From: Paenibacillus sp. VTT E-133291
Lineage (GTDB): Bacteria > Bacillota > Bacilli > Paenibacillales > Paenibacillaceae
DNA length: 36,063 nucleotides
Assembly: GCF_002264395.1 (NCBI RefSeq)
Contig: NZ_NFVA01000069.1
Coordinates: 1-36,063 of the forward strand
Reading direction: 5' to 3'
Under the pieces are notes generated by a model. That model saw only the letters and a program-made list of their open reading frames with translations, did not search any database and had not been told where the DNA came from. Position 1 is the first letter of the stretch; each line of letters opens with the position of its first letter. The position numbers and the translations under genes were made by a program. This document shows positions 1 through 7,725 of the stretch, in pieces.

Positions 1-2
1 TT

Positions 3-23
3 TTCTACGGGATTTATACCGTA
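3..23. repeat. Short intergenic palindrome, same family as the right-edge repeats
   Basis: TACGG (6-10) and CCGTA (19-23) form a stem around the loop GATTTATA, preceded by TTC. The same plan (TTCTnCGG, A/T-rich loop, complementary arm) recurs at 35946-35961, 35997-36012 and 36037-36054. No ORF covers it. The left part of the element may lie outside the window. Membership of one repeat family is inferred from the shared loop and flanks. Confidence 0.5.
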
Positions 24-172
24 CATTCCAGCATCTCAGCTACTCATGCAAAATAATTGTTAAGTAGGCACGCTACTCCAGTTTTCGTTGCTCTATATAA
101 TAAATTCGGCCTCTTAAATGAGAGTCCAATCCCATAGATAACCTAAGCAAATTATTTATACCGGCAAGATTT

Positions 173-199
173 AGGGCCATCCTTTTACAGGATGGCCCT
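173..199 (-). terminator. Probable terminator hairpin after the 230-694 gene
   Basis: A perfect 10-bp inverted repeat (AGGGCCATCC at 173-182, GGATGGCCCT at 190-199) with a 7-nt loop lies 30 bases past the stop of the minus-strand gene. Only a weak T-rich tail follows on the minus strand (TAAATCTT), so termination is likely but not a textbook case. Bases 24-172 hold no ORF or other signal that I can support. Confidence 0.55.
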
Positions 200-229
200 C
201 TCATTGATTAAGTTGCAATTTTGCTAACC

Positions 230-694
230 TTAATACTGTCCTTTAATTACAAAAAACGAACCCCGAATTGTTCCGGCTAGCTTGGACTTCTGCCTAGCAA
301 ACTTAAACTTCTCTTCTAGCTCCTTTGGGATCTCCATCCCCTCAGAAAGCTTAAAACCAACAGCCCGCTTCTTAGGGTCATCCACCGTATACATAACGTT
401 GACTGCAAGACCATCCTCATAAAAGACATAAGCAAATTTAATATTTCCCACTTGAAAACGCGACGTTTCTAAAGGTTTGGCCGCAAACTCAATATCACGT
501 TCTTCTTTTAAAATTCGGTTCACATAATCAAGGGTCTCCTGACTTTCACTGGCTTGTACAACCGTAAACTCATGTTTGTATTTGTTCATAAAGTAACGGG
601 CCTCATTAGCACGCAGACCAGCAAGTGCATCTACTACAGGTGAAGATTCTAACCCAACCGTAGACACATTTTTGAATTCAACGATATAGGACAT
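230..694 (-). CDS. Unknown 154-aa protein
   Basis: I do not recognise this protein. It is mixed alpha/beta in character and charged, with no signal peptide or membrane segment. Lys/Arg/Glu-rich stretches are present (residues about 55-70 and 105-135), and the C-terminus SFFVIKGQY looks like an edge beta-strand. Two ATGs lie two codons apart (700 and 694). AAGGAGAG sits 6 nt before the second, so I prefer 694. It is followed by the hairpin at 173-199 and preceded by an 85-bp gap to the 786-1685 gene on the same strand, so the two could be co-transcribed. Function cannot be assigned from sequence alone. Confidence 0.7.
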   Translation of the reverse strand: MSYIVEFKNVSTVGLESSPVVDALAGLRANEARYFMNKYKHEFTVVQASESQETLDYVNRILKEERDIEFAAKPLETSRFQVGNIKFAYVFYEDGLAVNVMYTVDDPKKRAVGFKLSEGMEIPKELEEKFKFARQKSKLAGTIRGSFFVIKGQY

Positions 695-785
695 TTTCAT
701 CTCTCCTTTTCTCTCATTATTACCAAAAAATTTATCGTTACTTAGGATACGGTTCGCGTGCTGTCTGTAACGGCAAGTTTCTGTG

Positions 786-1685
786 TTAACTGCTGTGCTC
801 TTTTTCTATTAAAGTGACCATCTCGCGCTTCCACTTTTCTCGCTCCTCTGGCGGGATCGGCTTCCCTTTGTCATACAGAAATCTAATCATATAGAACCCA
901 TCCTTCGTAAGCAGGCTGGTAACAAGTTCATGCTCTAATACATTATTGTTCATCAACTGCGTCTCCACTATAGAGCTATTAACAGTCTGATGCAGTACTT
1001 GAGCAGTCAACAAGGTTTCTTGGGAGATATAGTCCGCTGTATGCTTCTCTACAGAAGACGCTGCTATTTCATCAAAATAATTAATCGTGAACGTATGCGA
1101 AGGTTCGTACCGATGGTATTCTCCTAGCGGATAATATCCGATAAATTGACTGTTACTGTAGACATGGAATGTTGCAGGTACATAGCTGTCAAGCTGAAAA
1201 TAAGGGATGAATCGCGCAATGCCTGAATTGATCTCTTCTCCAGGAGGAATGACCGCATCCACACCACTAAGGAAATCACCCTTCTTATCTACAAAAATCG
1301 TGCTATAAGGGCTGTACCTCGTAATCCAAATTGAACCATTCTCCTTCACAGCCTCAACGAAATAACTGATAATTTGATTTCTTTTTTCCTCACGTTCATC
1401 GGCGGGGTTGATACAGGTATGAATGTGCTTCCGAGTGTATGTAAAGACTGCTTTAGTGGCATCCATTGACAGCAATTCAAATTCAAGAATTTCAGATTTT
1501 ATATTATAGATTTGAAATGTCATCATTAATTGAAAGTGATTTAAAAAGGACATTCCCCTCTTATCTGGATGAAATCTTTTGCTCAAACCTTCTTCATCCT
1601 TATCCATATAAGCCTGCTCCAAGCCTTCAACCAGGGCCTGCAGCTCCTCTTTTGTGATGCCTTTATTTTTCTTAAAGAAAAACAT
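786..1685 (-). CDS. Unknown 299-aa cytoplasmic protein, possible NTF2-like N-terminus
   Basis: The start is supported by GGGGAGAG placed 7 nt before the ATG. The protein has no signal peptide or membrane helix. The first ~120 residues (short helices, then beta-strands, with AYMDKDEEGLSKRFHPD near the start) resemble the layout of NTF2/SnoaL-like small domains, but this is an impression from pattern only. The C-terminal half is rich in aromatic residues and ends in a charged helix (PPEEREKWKREMVTLIEKE). No catalytic motif is evident. It lies 85 bp upstream of the 154-aa unknown on the same strand. A TATAAT-like hexamer lies about 60 bp upstream on the minus strand, but no good -35 was found. 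Coding is likely from length and ribosome site; function is unknown. Confidence 0.65.
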   Translation of the reverse strand: MFFFKKNKGITKEELQALVEGLEQAYMDKDEEGLSKRFHPDKRGMSFLNHFQLMMTFQIYNIKSEILEFELLSMDATKAVFTYTRKHIHTCINPADEREEKRNQIISYFVEAVKENGSIWITRYSPYSTIFVDKKGDFLSGVDAVIPPGEEINSGIARFIPYFQLDSYVPATFHVYSNSQFIGYYPLGEYHRYEPSHTFTINYFDEIAASSVEKHTADYISQETLLTAQVLHQTVNSSIVETQLMNNNVLEHELVTSLLTKDGFYMIRFLYDKGKPIPPEEREKWKREMVTLIEKEHSS

Positions 1686-1774
1686 GTCTTCTCTCCCCTC
1701 ATCATCAGTCTACTGCCAATTACTTGCTCCTATTTATTATACGGGCACACCTGTGTACTTTTCTAGTTATGAAG

Positions 1775-1801
1775 AAACCATCCCTGACAAAGGAATGGTT
1801 C
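1775..1801 (-). terminator. Possible terminator after the 1831-2049 ORF
   Basis: AACCAT with CC (1776-1784) and GG with ATGGTT (1792-1800) form an 8-bp stem with one mismatch. On the minus strand it is followed by the T-rich TTTCTTC. It lies 30 bp past the stop of the short minus-strand ORF. Confidence 0.35.
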
Positions 1802-1830
1802 CTTTGAGTAGGTATACCTTTCGGTCATCC

Positions 1831-2049
1831 TTACATTTTAAAATGTTCACAAACTAACCTAAATTGTTCTTCTACGCTCATGTTTGGTGTTCTTTCTATG
1901 GTTTTGATGCCCAGCTTAGTGCAAGCGTTCTTTATTTCATTGGAGAACTTAATCATAGATTTATTACTGTGTTTCTCAATCTCCGCATCGGATGTATAAA
2001 AACATATCATTCTCTCTTCCGGGATAAACGGTAATATAAATTCAGGCAT
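1831..2049 (-). CDS. Short hypothetical protein (72 aa), doubtful
   Basis: The ORF encodes a hydrophilic 72-residue peptide beginning MPEFILPFIPEER and ending VCEHFKM. It contains a plausible helix (residues 24-45) but no motif that I know. The ribosome site is weak (TTAGGAAT before the ATG). It lies just downstream of a coding remnant (2064-2231) in another frame and before a weak hairpin. It may be a real small gene, or the tail of a decayed locus whose 5' part is lost. Confidence 0.35.
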   Translation of the reverse strand: MPEFILPFIPEERMICFYTSDAEIEKHSNKSMIKFSNEIKNACTKLGIKTIERTPNMSVEEQFRLVCEHFKM

Positions 2050-2063
2050 TATTCCTAAATCTA

Positions 2064-2231
2064 TTAGGATTGGTTGACATCAGGTAACTTCAGCAAGTCA
2101 ATAATAAAGAATTCCATCATCTCTTCGACCACTTGAAATAACCATTGGCAGTGTTCATCTACAGGTTTATTAAACCACTTATTCCAATTTAAACTAGGAT
2201 TAGGAATTGAAGGGCAGGATATTCCATAGGA
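2064..2231 (-). pseudogene. Decayed coding remnant, C-terminal 55 residues
   Basis: An open minus-strand stretch runs between a TAG at 2232-2234 and a TAA at 2064-2066. It reads like protein (for example LNWNKWFNKPVDEHCQWLF, then FFIIDLLKLPDVNQS), but it has no ATG/GTG/TTG start with a ribosome site near its beginning. The Trp-rich composition and the clean end suggest the 3' end of a former gene. It is not in frame with the following 72-aa ORF. The rest of the gap, 2235-2307, shows nothing that I can support. Confidence 0.3.
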
Positions 2232-2307
2232 CTAGAGAATGGTCTATATAAAAGCTTACTCTGACACGTTGGTTGTGAGGGGTTGGCGGATTCTTATCTT
2301 TCTAGAT

Positions 2308-2346
2308 AAAAAAAGCCTTCCCCACCCAAAAGGGTGAAGAAAGCTT
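2308..2346 (-). terminator. Rho-independent terminator of the siderophore operon
   Basis: Arms at 2313-2327 and 2332-2346 pair over 15 positions (12 Watson-Crick and 3 G-U on the minus strand) around a 4-nt loop. A run of T follows on the minus strand (A7 at 2308-2314). It lies 33 bp past the stop of the last gene of the operon and belongs to the repeated 3'-end module described at 2308-2394. Confidence 0.85.
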
Positions 2347-2394
2347 AAATGTGTATCCCCAAATTATGGGCAGCTATATTAGCTTTTCGTACCC
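2308..2394 (-). repeat. Diverged copy 3 of a gerE-type 3'-end/terminator module
   Basis: The plus-strand order is A-run, CCTTCCCC, GGTGAAGAA, GCTTAAA, a variable middle, then CAGCTATATT and AGCT. This matches the near-identical copies at 7622-7712 and 16717-16810 at both ends but differs in the middle, where CCCATAATTTGGG replaces the GTCAC/GTGAC hairpin on the minus strand. It overlaps the last codons of the 2379-2792 gene, as copy 2 overlaps the last codons of gerE. Confidence 0.55.
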
Positions 2395-2792
2395 GAAGGT
2401 GCCTTAGCCAATTGCTCCTCCAGCCACCTTATGCTCAGCCTCTCCGGAGAAAGCGCCTCCGGAGCAGCCGTAGGTTTTTTAGTGGACAACGCTGTAACTG
2501 GCTTGTAGACAGCAAGCAACTTAGCATTCTGCATTACGACCGCGATGCCTGAACAATATTGGGCGATTTCCCGCTTGTTCATCTTGCACCAGTTCATATA
2601 CAGCTGTGTGACCGCACGCTCTGGACGTGTGTTTTTCTTAGCAGAATGCACCATCAGCAGGCCGAAGGCAGATCGGCGCGCGAGCAGCTCTTCCCAATAA
2701 GCGATATATTCTTCTACGGTCACCTGATCAAACGCCTCCCCCAAACTAAGGCTTATAATCGGCCAAGCGGATTCATCCTTTGTTATAGCCAT
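2379..2792 (-). CDS. Small unknown protein of the siderophore operon (137 aa)
   Basis: I chose the ATG at 2792 because AGGAGG stands 7 nt before it. A longer reading would run back into the transporter gene. The protein begins MAITKDESAWPIISLSLGEA, followed by an alpha/beta region of about 80 residues (EEYIAYWEELLARRSAFGLL, then NKREIAQYCSGIAVVMQNA) and an Ala/Pro/Lys linker, and ends in a short WLEEQLAK helix. The layout is reminiscent of SpoIIAA/STAS-like small domains in which one strand carries a hydrophobic pocket, but I cannot name a characterised member. It starts 32 bp after the stop of the second ABC gene and ends at the operon terminator, so it should be co-expressed under iron limitation. 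A role in handling the imported siderophore is only a guess from context. Confidence 0.7.
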   Translation of the reverse strand: MAITKDESAWPIISLSLGEAFDQVTVEEYIAYWEELLARRSAFGLLMVHSAKKNTRPERAVTQLYMNWCKMNKREIAQYCSGIAVVMQNAKLLAVYKPVTALSTKKPTAAPEALSPERLSIRWLEEQLAKAPSGTKS

Positions 2793-2824
2793 ACGTTTTC
2801 CTCCTAAAATGTGCCGAGCATTGC

Positions 2825-4564
2825 CTAAGATGTGATGCGGAATCCGACGGATTGCTGTTGCAGCTTCCAAAGCCGGTCGTACAGTCCGCCGCGCAACAGT
2901 AGGGCTTCATGTCGTCCCTGCTCGACCAGCCGGCCATCTTCCAGCACAATAATGTTGTCTGCACCTCGTATAGTTTTCAGCCGATGCGCGATAACAATAA
3001 CAGTTCTGCCCGTAATCAGAGTATCAATTCCCTTCTGTATCTCGGCTTCATTCTGCGGGTCAAGCGATGCAGTAGCTTCATCTAGTAATACAATTGGAGC
3101 ATTCTTAAGAATCGCGCGAGCAATGGAGATCCGCTGCTTCTCCCCTCCGGAAAGCGTACTGCCACCCTCGCCTACCGGCGTGTCATAACCAAGCGGTAAT
3201 TTCATGATGAAATGATGGCAATGGGCCATTTCTGCTGCTTGTTGAATATCCTGCTGCGACGCGCCCGGCCGCCCAAAAGCAATGTTGTTTCCAATGGTGT
3301 CTTGGAACAGGTACACATCCTGAAACACAACCGACACAGACCCTAGCAAATGTTCTGGATCAATATCTTTAATATTGCGTCCGCCTAGCAGAACACTTCC
3401 TTCGTCAGGATCATAGAAACGCGAGATCAGGCGCAGCACTGTACTCTTTCCGCTGCCGGAGGGACCCACAATTGCAGTTAATGAGCCTTGCGGCATCTCT
3501 ATGCTTAATTGTTTGAGAACAGGCTCACCTCCATAACCGAAGGTAACATTATCAAAGCGAATGGTACTGCTCTCGGAAAGCGGAGCTGTAGTCCCCGTCA
3601 TGACCGGCTGGCGAAGCAGGTCTACGATACGTTCACCCGCTTGTTCGTTGTACCGGAATTCGGCATAGTTGGCGAGCGCCGTCGTCAGTGGATCATAGAT
3701 GCGTGTGCCGACAATAAGAAATACCGCCAGTTGCAGAATACCGAGCTCCCCGCCTAACAATAGATGAACACCAACGTATACCATTAAGGTCAGACCCGCA
3801 CGAAGAAGAGCCATAGCCGTTAGAATGACCGGTCCGAATATCCCTTCAAGCTTCACACTTTCCTTCATCAAAGTTCTAAAAGAGCTATCCAGACGGACAA
3901 ATCGTTCTCCCGTCAGGTTGTAGGCCTTCATCACCCGAATACCATTCAAATACTCCTGTAGCCGATTCGCGGCGTTCAATTTGGCTCTCATATGATTCGT
4001 CCCTAATCTCCGCCGCAGTCTACCTGACAGGTACATAATTAGAAGGGCAACCGGCAGCGCCACGAACATGGAAAGCGCCATCCGCCAGTCGAGGAATAGT
4101 AAACCTGCAAGTGCAAATATCGGCAGTACAAAAGCCCCTGCAAGCTGTGGCAGCAGATGTGAAATGCCTGTCTCAACCAGCGTGAAATCGCCCATCATCA
4201 TATTCGCCAAATCACCGGGATCCCGGCGAGTCAGGTAGCCTAGCGGAAGCTTACGCAGATGTTCTGCTAATTCCGCCCGTCCCTGTGCCGCAACATTGTA
4301 AGCCCCGCGGTATGCAGTGCGGTAAGCGGGAATCTCGCTCAGGAACATCAGTACCATGACAGCAGCTAGTCCCGCGCAAATCCACCAAAGCCGTTCTATC
4401 TGAAGCTCTGCACCCACCGTAATATAAGGAGCAAAAATCAACCGCACCGCCTCAATCACTAGCGCATACGGAAGCACACTGACTAAGTTAGCCAGTAAGG
4501 AAAAAAATACAGGCTTCAGCAGCTGCTGTGGTTTGCCAGCAGTAATATTGTGCAATACCTTCAT
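2825..4564 (-). CDS. Siderophore ABC half-transporter, permease-ATPase fusion (YbtQ/IrtB-like)
   Basis: A 579-residue type-I exporter-fold protein. Residues about 1-310 hold six membrane helices, and about 335-579 the ATPase. The ATPase shows Walker A GPSGSGKST (367-375), Q-loop VVFQDVYLF, signature LSGGEKQR, Walker B IVLLDEATASLD and the switch histidine in IAHRL. LPLGYL after the first helices is shared with its partner and is typical of the YbtP/YbtQ group, which import ferric siderophores although they have an exporter fold. The start is the ATG at 4564: GGGGGG lies 7 nt before it, and the ATG overlaps the upstream stop as ATGA, indicating translational coupling. The likely role is a heterodimer with the upstream product, taking ferri-siderophore through the membrane. 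Drug export is the main alternative, made less likely by the Fur signals and AraC neighbour. Confidence 0.85.
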   Translation of the reverse strand: MKVLHNITAGKPQQLLKPVFFSLLANLVSVLPYALVIEAVRLIFAPYITVGAELQIERLWWICAGLAAVMVLMFLSEIPAYRTAYRGAYNVAAQGRAELAEHLRKLPLGYLTRRDPGDLANMMMGDFTLVETGISHLLPQLAGAFVLPIFALAGLLFLDWRMALSMFVALPVALLIMYLSGRLRRRLGTNHMRAKLNAANRLQEYLNGIRVMKAYNLTGERFVRLDSSFRTLMKESVKLEGIFGPVILTAMALLRAGLTLMVYVGVHLLLGGELGILQLAVFLIVGTRIYDPLTTALANYAEFRYNEQAGERIVDLLRQPVMTGTTAPLSESSTIRFDNVTFGYGGEPVLKQLSIEMPQGSLTAIVGPSGSGKSTVLRLISRFYDPDEGSVLLGGRNIKDIDPEHLLGSVSVVFQDVYLFQDTIGNNIAFGRPGASQQDIQQAAEMAHCHHFIMKLPLGYDTPVGEGGSTLSGGEKQRISIARAILKNAPIVLLDEATASLDPQNEAEIQKGIDTLITGRTVIVIAHRLKTIRGADNIIVLEDGRLVEQGRHEALLLRGGLYDRLWKLQQQSVGFRITS

Positions 4565-6363
4565 AGCTGTTCCCCCCTTTTTTCCAAATGCCAATCTCCG
4601 GCGTCACTGTAGACATGCCACATTTGAGTGTAAAGTCCATCGCGATCAATCAAACTATCGTGATCTCCACGCTCCACGATTTGCCCATCTCGCAGTACCA
4701 GAATTTGTGCGGCTTCACGAATAGAGGAGAGTCTGTGAGCAATGACAATAACCGTCTTCCCGCGCATAAGCTCCGTTAGTGCCAACTGCATGTGATGCTC
4801 ATTTTCCGGGTCGGCAAAAGCAGTTGCTTCATCGAGCACAAGTACCGGAGCATTTTTAAGGATAGCCCGGGCTACCGCAATACGCTGCTCTTCACCGCCG
4901 GAGAGATAGACACCACCTTCACCGATTAACGTATCGTACAACTGCGGAAGCCGAGAGATGAACTCGTCGCATTGTGCCGCTCTGGCTGCAGCCTGAACTT
5001 CCTCCAGCGTTGCTCCCGGTTTACCGACCGCAATATTCTCATACAAAGTGTCATAGAACAGGAAGGTCTCCTGAAATACAAAGGCAACTGTATTCATCAG
5101 TTCATGAATCGCCATATGGCGGATATCCACTCCACCGATACGGATCGCACCCTCTTGCGGGTCCCAGAACCGCGGCACCAAGCTGGCCACCGTCGATTTA
5201 CCTGAACCTGACGGTCCAACCAGCGCTGTAACCTTCCCTTGTTCTGCCCGGAAGGAGACCTCGCTGAGCGCAGCCGCAGCCCCCTCTTCTTCACTGTAGG
5301 AGAAGGTTACATCCATAAATTCAACGTCGAAAGCTTGCGGTGACAGCGGCTTTGCTATTTCTGGTACAGGCTGCTGTGCCAATAGACGATCCATCCGCTC
5401 TACACCTTCGCCGATATCCCGAGTGCTCGAAGCCAGCATAAGTAGCTTATAGAGCGGAGAAGATACGCCTGGTGCCATAATTAGAAAGAACAGCAACACA
5501 AGCGCAAAGGACATGGAATTCGGCTGGCCGCTTAGCATAAAGACACCCACCGGTAAAATAAAGGTAAATGAGGAGGCCAGCAATGTTTTGAACAGAATAT
5601 AGCCTGACTGATAACGGTCCGTAAACTCCAGACAATAATCACGGTATCTGGTCATATCACTGTAGAACCTTCGGAAGGAATGCACCGTCTGCCCGAACAC
5701 CTTCACCGCTGGCATCCCCCGCACATACTGCACTGCTGAAGCATTGATTTGCTCCAAAGAATCATGATACTGCTTCACACTAGTTTTCCCCTTACTACTC
5801 ATCATAAGTGCTGACTGCACAACCATTCCTATTAGGATCGGTAGAAGACAGGCAACAGCTAAAGGCGGACTCAGCCAGAACATCGCCACAATCATAAGCA
5901 CCGTGGACGCCAGCGCGCTGACCAGATCAGGGAGCTGATGCGCTACGAAATTTTCCACCTTGTCGACATTCTGTTCCAGCGTCTTCTTCACTGCGCCGGT
6001 CGAAGTTCCATTCAGGAAGCCGAGCGGCAGTCTGCCTAGATGTTCAGTCATTCGCACACGCAGATTATACTGAATACGAAAAGCCGCAATATGCGAACAC
6101 ATAATACCGCAATATGAGGTCACCAACCCTCCGATCAATCCGCCAAGTGCAATCCATCCCCAGCGGATCATTGCATCACCGTCAACCTGTCCAGGAGACG
6201 CGGCATGCCGCAGTAGCTCAGCCAAGATGAAATAAACAGACAAAAATGGTACCAGCATTAACACGGCGCTGACAGATGACAATATGCCAGATAGGATCAG
6301 CAAGCCCCGCTTCTCTCCGGCAATCTCTAGCAGTCTCGACATGCCAGTTTTGGTTTTACTCAC
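4561..6363 (-). CDS. Siderophore ABC half-transporter, permease-ATPase fusion (YbtP/IrtA-like)
   Basis: A 600-residue protein, first of the transporter pair. I chose the GTG at 6363 because its leader (GGGGGAACAGCTGTGAG) is nearly the same as that of the partner gene. An ATG 11 codons further up lacks a ribosome site. The membrane domain spans residues about 15-330. The ATPase shows Walker A GPSGSGKST (383-391), Q-loop FVFQETFLF, signature LSGGEEQR, Walker B VLVLDEATAFADPE and AHRL. The ATAFADPE variant is common in siderophore-type members of this family. No siderophore-interaction (FAD) domain is fused, unlike IrtA. Upstream lies a Fur-like palindrome (6400-6428), then the araC gene, fitting iron-controlled expression. 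No siderophore synthesis genes are in the window. Confidence 0.85.
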   Translation of the reverse strand: MSKTKTGMSRLLEIAGEKRGLLILSGILSSVSAVLMLVPFLSVYFILAELLRHAASPGQVDGDAMIRWGWIALGGLIGGLVTSYCGIMCSHIAAFRIQYNLRVRMTEHLGRLPLGFLNGTSTGAVKKTLEQNVDKVENFVAHQLPDLVSALASTVLMIVAMFWLSPPLAVACLLPILIGMVVQSALMMSSKGKTSVKQYHDSLEQINASAVQYVRGMPAVKVFGQTVHSFRRFYSDMTRYRDYCLEFTDRYQSGYILFKTLLASSFTFILPVGVFMLSGQPNSMSFALVLLFFLIMAPGVSSPLYKLLMLASSTRDIGEGVERMDRLLAQQPVPEIAKPLSPQAFDVEFMDVTFSYSEEEGAAAALSEVSFRAEQGKVTALVGPSGSGKSTVASLVPRFWDPQEGAIRIGGVDIRHMAIHELMNTVAFVFQETFLFYDTLYENIAVGKPGATLEEVQAAARAAQCDEFISRLPQLYDTLIGEGGVYLSGGEEQRIAVARAILKNAPVLVLDEATAFADPENEHHMQLALTELMRGKTVIVIAHRLSSIREAAQILVLRDGQIVERGDHDSLIDRDGLYTQMWHVYSDAGDWHLEKRGEQL

Positions 6364-6394
6364 AGCTGTTCCCCCACTCTTTATAATTACGCAC

Positions 6395-6428
6395 AAAAAA
6401 GTGCACTGAGAATGATTCTCTGTGCACT
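6395..6428 (-). promoter_or_regulatory. Fur-like palindrome that is also a terminator/attenuator hairpin
   Basis: Arms of 14 bp (6400-6413 and 6415-6428) mirror each other with one mismatch around G6414. The core TGAGAATGATTCTC resembles a Fur box, and the outer AGTGCAC/GTGCACT could be an activator site. On the minus strand the hairpin is followed at once by six T (6395-6400), as in an intrinsic terminator. It lies between araC and the transporter start, 32 bp before the GTG at 6363. It may both end araC transcripts and bind Fur or the AraC protein. Confidence 0.6.
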
Positions 6429-6512
6429 AGTGTAAAGGAACGCTCTTCATGGTTGCTACCGTTTCCGGGATTATAATCAACCAAATCAGGAGCATCTGTT
6501 TTCGATGCGAGC

Positions 6513-7538
6513 TTACATCCTTGTTCCTAAAGAACGCTGTCTACCACTGATCAGATATGCTCCAGGACGCACACCGAATTTTTTACGAAAGGCTGCTGAG
6601 AAATGGCTGACATTCACGTATCCGACTCTGGATGCTGCTTCACTTACCGTCATATTTCCATGTTCTAGCAGCTGCTGTGCCCTTTGCATCCGTTGTTCGA
6701 TCACATAGGCATGGACAGTATAACCGAACATTTCCTTAAAGCCCTTCTTCAATTTGAACTCATTGAGGCAAATAATGCGAGAGAGCCCTGCTAGTGTCGG
6801 TGGATGTAAATAATCACGCTGCAGAATTTCCTTGGCTAGCCGCAGGCTCTCCATATCATCTCTAGATAGCTTGACTGTGTGGGAAATCCGATCAGCTTCA
6901 AATAAAGATTCATTGAGATAGACAGCCATTAGCTCCAGCATTTTCCCCTCCAGATAGAGTTCCCGCATACCCTGACTATAGGAACAGTCCGCAATTTGAG
7001 ACAGAATGAGTCGGATAGATGGTGTGATAGCGTTTTTGCCAAAAAACAACCCAGCTCCTCCTCCGGCTTGGAGCCGTGTATCCTCGGTCAGTCCGCTGGT
7101 CATCCGCTCAAATTGTGCCGGACTCATATCTATGCTGAGGAATCTGTAGCCCGCTCCGCTAAGGTATATACAATTTTCACTTCTTACTCCGCCGTGAAGC
7201 AGCACACTTTCTCCTGTATCTATGGCAAAGTAGTCCTGCTTCAGCGAGGTCCCCCATTCAATTCCATGTCCCATACAGAATATCAGCTCCGTACGAGGTG
7301 TTCTAAACTCGCCCTTCGCTTCGATATCCCGATTAAATTGGAGATCAAAATCCGTCATCTGAAGATAACGCTGAGTAAGCAGGCTCCGGCAGCTGCCCTC
7401 CCCTAGCTCGACCGGTGGTTTTATCTCAAAGTGGCTTCCGTCCAACTGGTAAGTAATATTAAACCCTTCGCATCTAAGCGTCTTATGGGCATCAATCGTT
7501 TCTGCTTCAATCAGACCATCGTTACGCTTCATGCTCAT
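6513..7538 (-). CDS. AraC-family activator of siderophore uptake (YbtA-like)
   Basis: A 341-residue regulator. Residues about 1-200 form a ligand-sensing region and about 235-335 the double helix-turn-helix of the AraC family, ending in the signature region VSEAASRVGYVNVSHFSAAFRKKFGVRPGAYL. Context (Fur boxes, divergent-free operon with YbtP/Q-type transporter) suggests it senses a ferric siderophore and activates the downstream genes, as YbtA, PchR and Btr do. Btr of Bacillus has a fused binding-protein domain; this one does not. The ATG at 7538 follows AAGGGG by 8 nt; a second ATG two codons on is possible. Its own promoter carries a Fur box (7576-7594). Confidence 0.85.
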   Translation of the reverse strand: MSMKRNDGLIEAETIDAHKTLRCEGFNITYQLDGSHFEIKPPVELGEGSCRSLLTQRYLQMTDFDLQFNRDIEAKGEFRTPRTELIFCMGHGIEWGTSLKQDYFAIDTGESVLLHGGVRSENCIYLSGAGYRFLSIDMSPAQFERMTSGLTEDTRLQAGGGAGLFFGKNAITPSIRLILSQIADCSYSQGMRELYLEGKMLELMAVYLNESLFEADRISHTVKLSRDDMESLRLAKEILQRDYLHPPTLAGLSRIICLNEFKLKKGFKEMFGYTVHAYVIEQRMQRAQQLLEHGNMTVSEAASRVGYVNVSHFSAAFRKKFGVRPGAYLISGRQRSLGTRM

Positions 7539-7563
7539 CCCTACTTCCCCTTACTTTGGATTA

Positions 7564-7592
7564 ATTATATATGTATTGAGAATGATTATCAA
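7564..7592 (-). promoter_or_regulatory. Sigma-A promoter of araC
   Basis: On the minus strand TTGATA (7587-7592), a 17-bp spacer and TATAAT (7564-7569) form a near-consensus promoter 25 bp before the araC start. The Fur box covers the -35 and part of the spacer, so Fur binding would block polymerase. Confidence 0.8.
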
Positions 7593-7594
7593 TT
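7576..7594. promoter_or_regulatory. Fur box at the araC promoter
   Basis: TTGAGAATGATTATCAATT matches the 7-1-7 Fur inverted repeat (TGAtAATnATTaTCA) at 14 of 15 core positions. Its overlap with the -35 element predicts iron-dependent repression of araC and thus of the uptake operon. Confidence 0.8.
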
Positions 7595-7621
7595 GAATGT
7601 TCTTTTAGCAAACATGCATAT

Positions 7622-7712
7622 ACAACAAAAAACCTTCCCCCCCTAAAGGTGAAGAAGGCTTAAACGCGTCACTTCTGAAGACGTGACCAGCTATATTTTC
7701 AGCTCCCCAAGC
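7622..7712 (-). repeat. Copy 1 of the gerE-type 3'-end/terminator module
   Basis: This 91-bp stretch aligns with 16717-16810 with 5 mismatches and one 3-nt gap. It starts 13 bp past the stop of the secreted hydrolase gene and carries the last codons of gerE (minus-strand GCTTGGGGAGCTGAAAATAT then TAG) without the rest of the gene. It also carries a GTCAC/GTGAC hairpin and the terminator at 7627-7658. Confidence 0.85.
7627..7658 (-). terminator. Terminator of the glycan-use operon
   Basis: Arms 7633-7643 and 7648-7658 pair on the minus strand over 11 positions with two G-U pairs and one mismatch around a 4-nt loop. Six T (7627-7632) follow. It ends the operon that begins at the LacI gene. Confidence 0.8.
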
Positions 7713-7725
7713 GATTGCATTAGAC

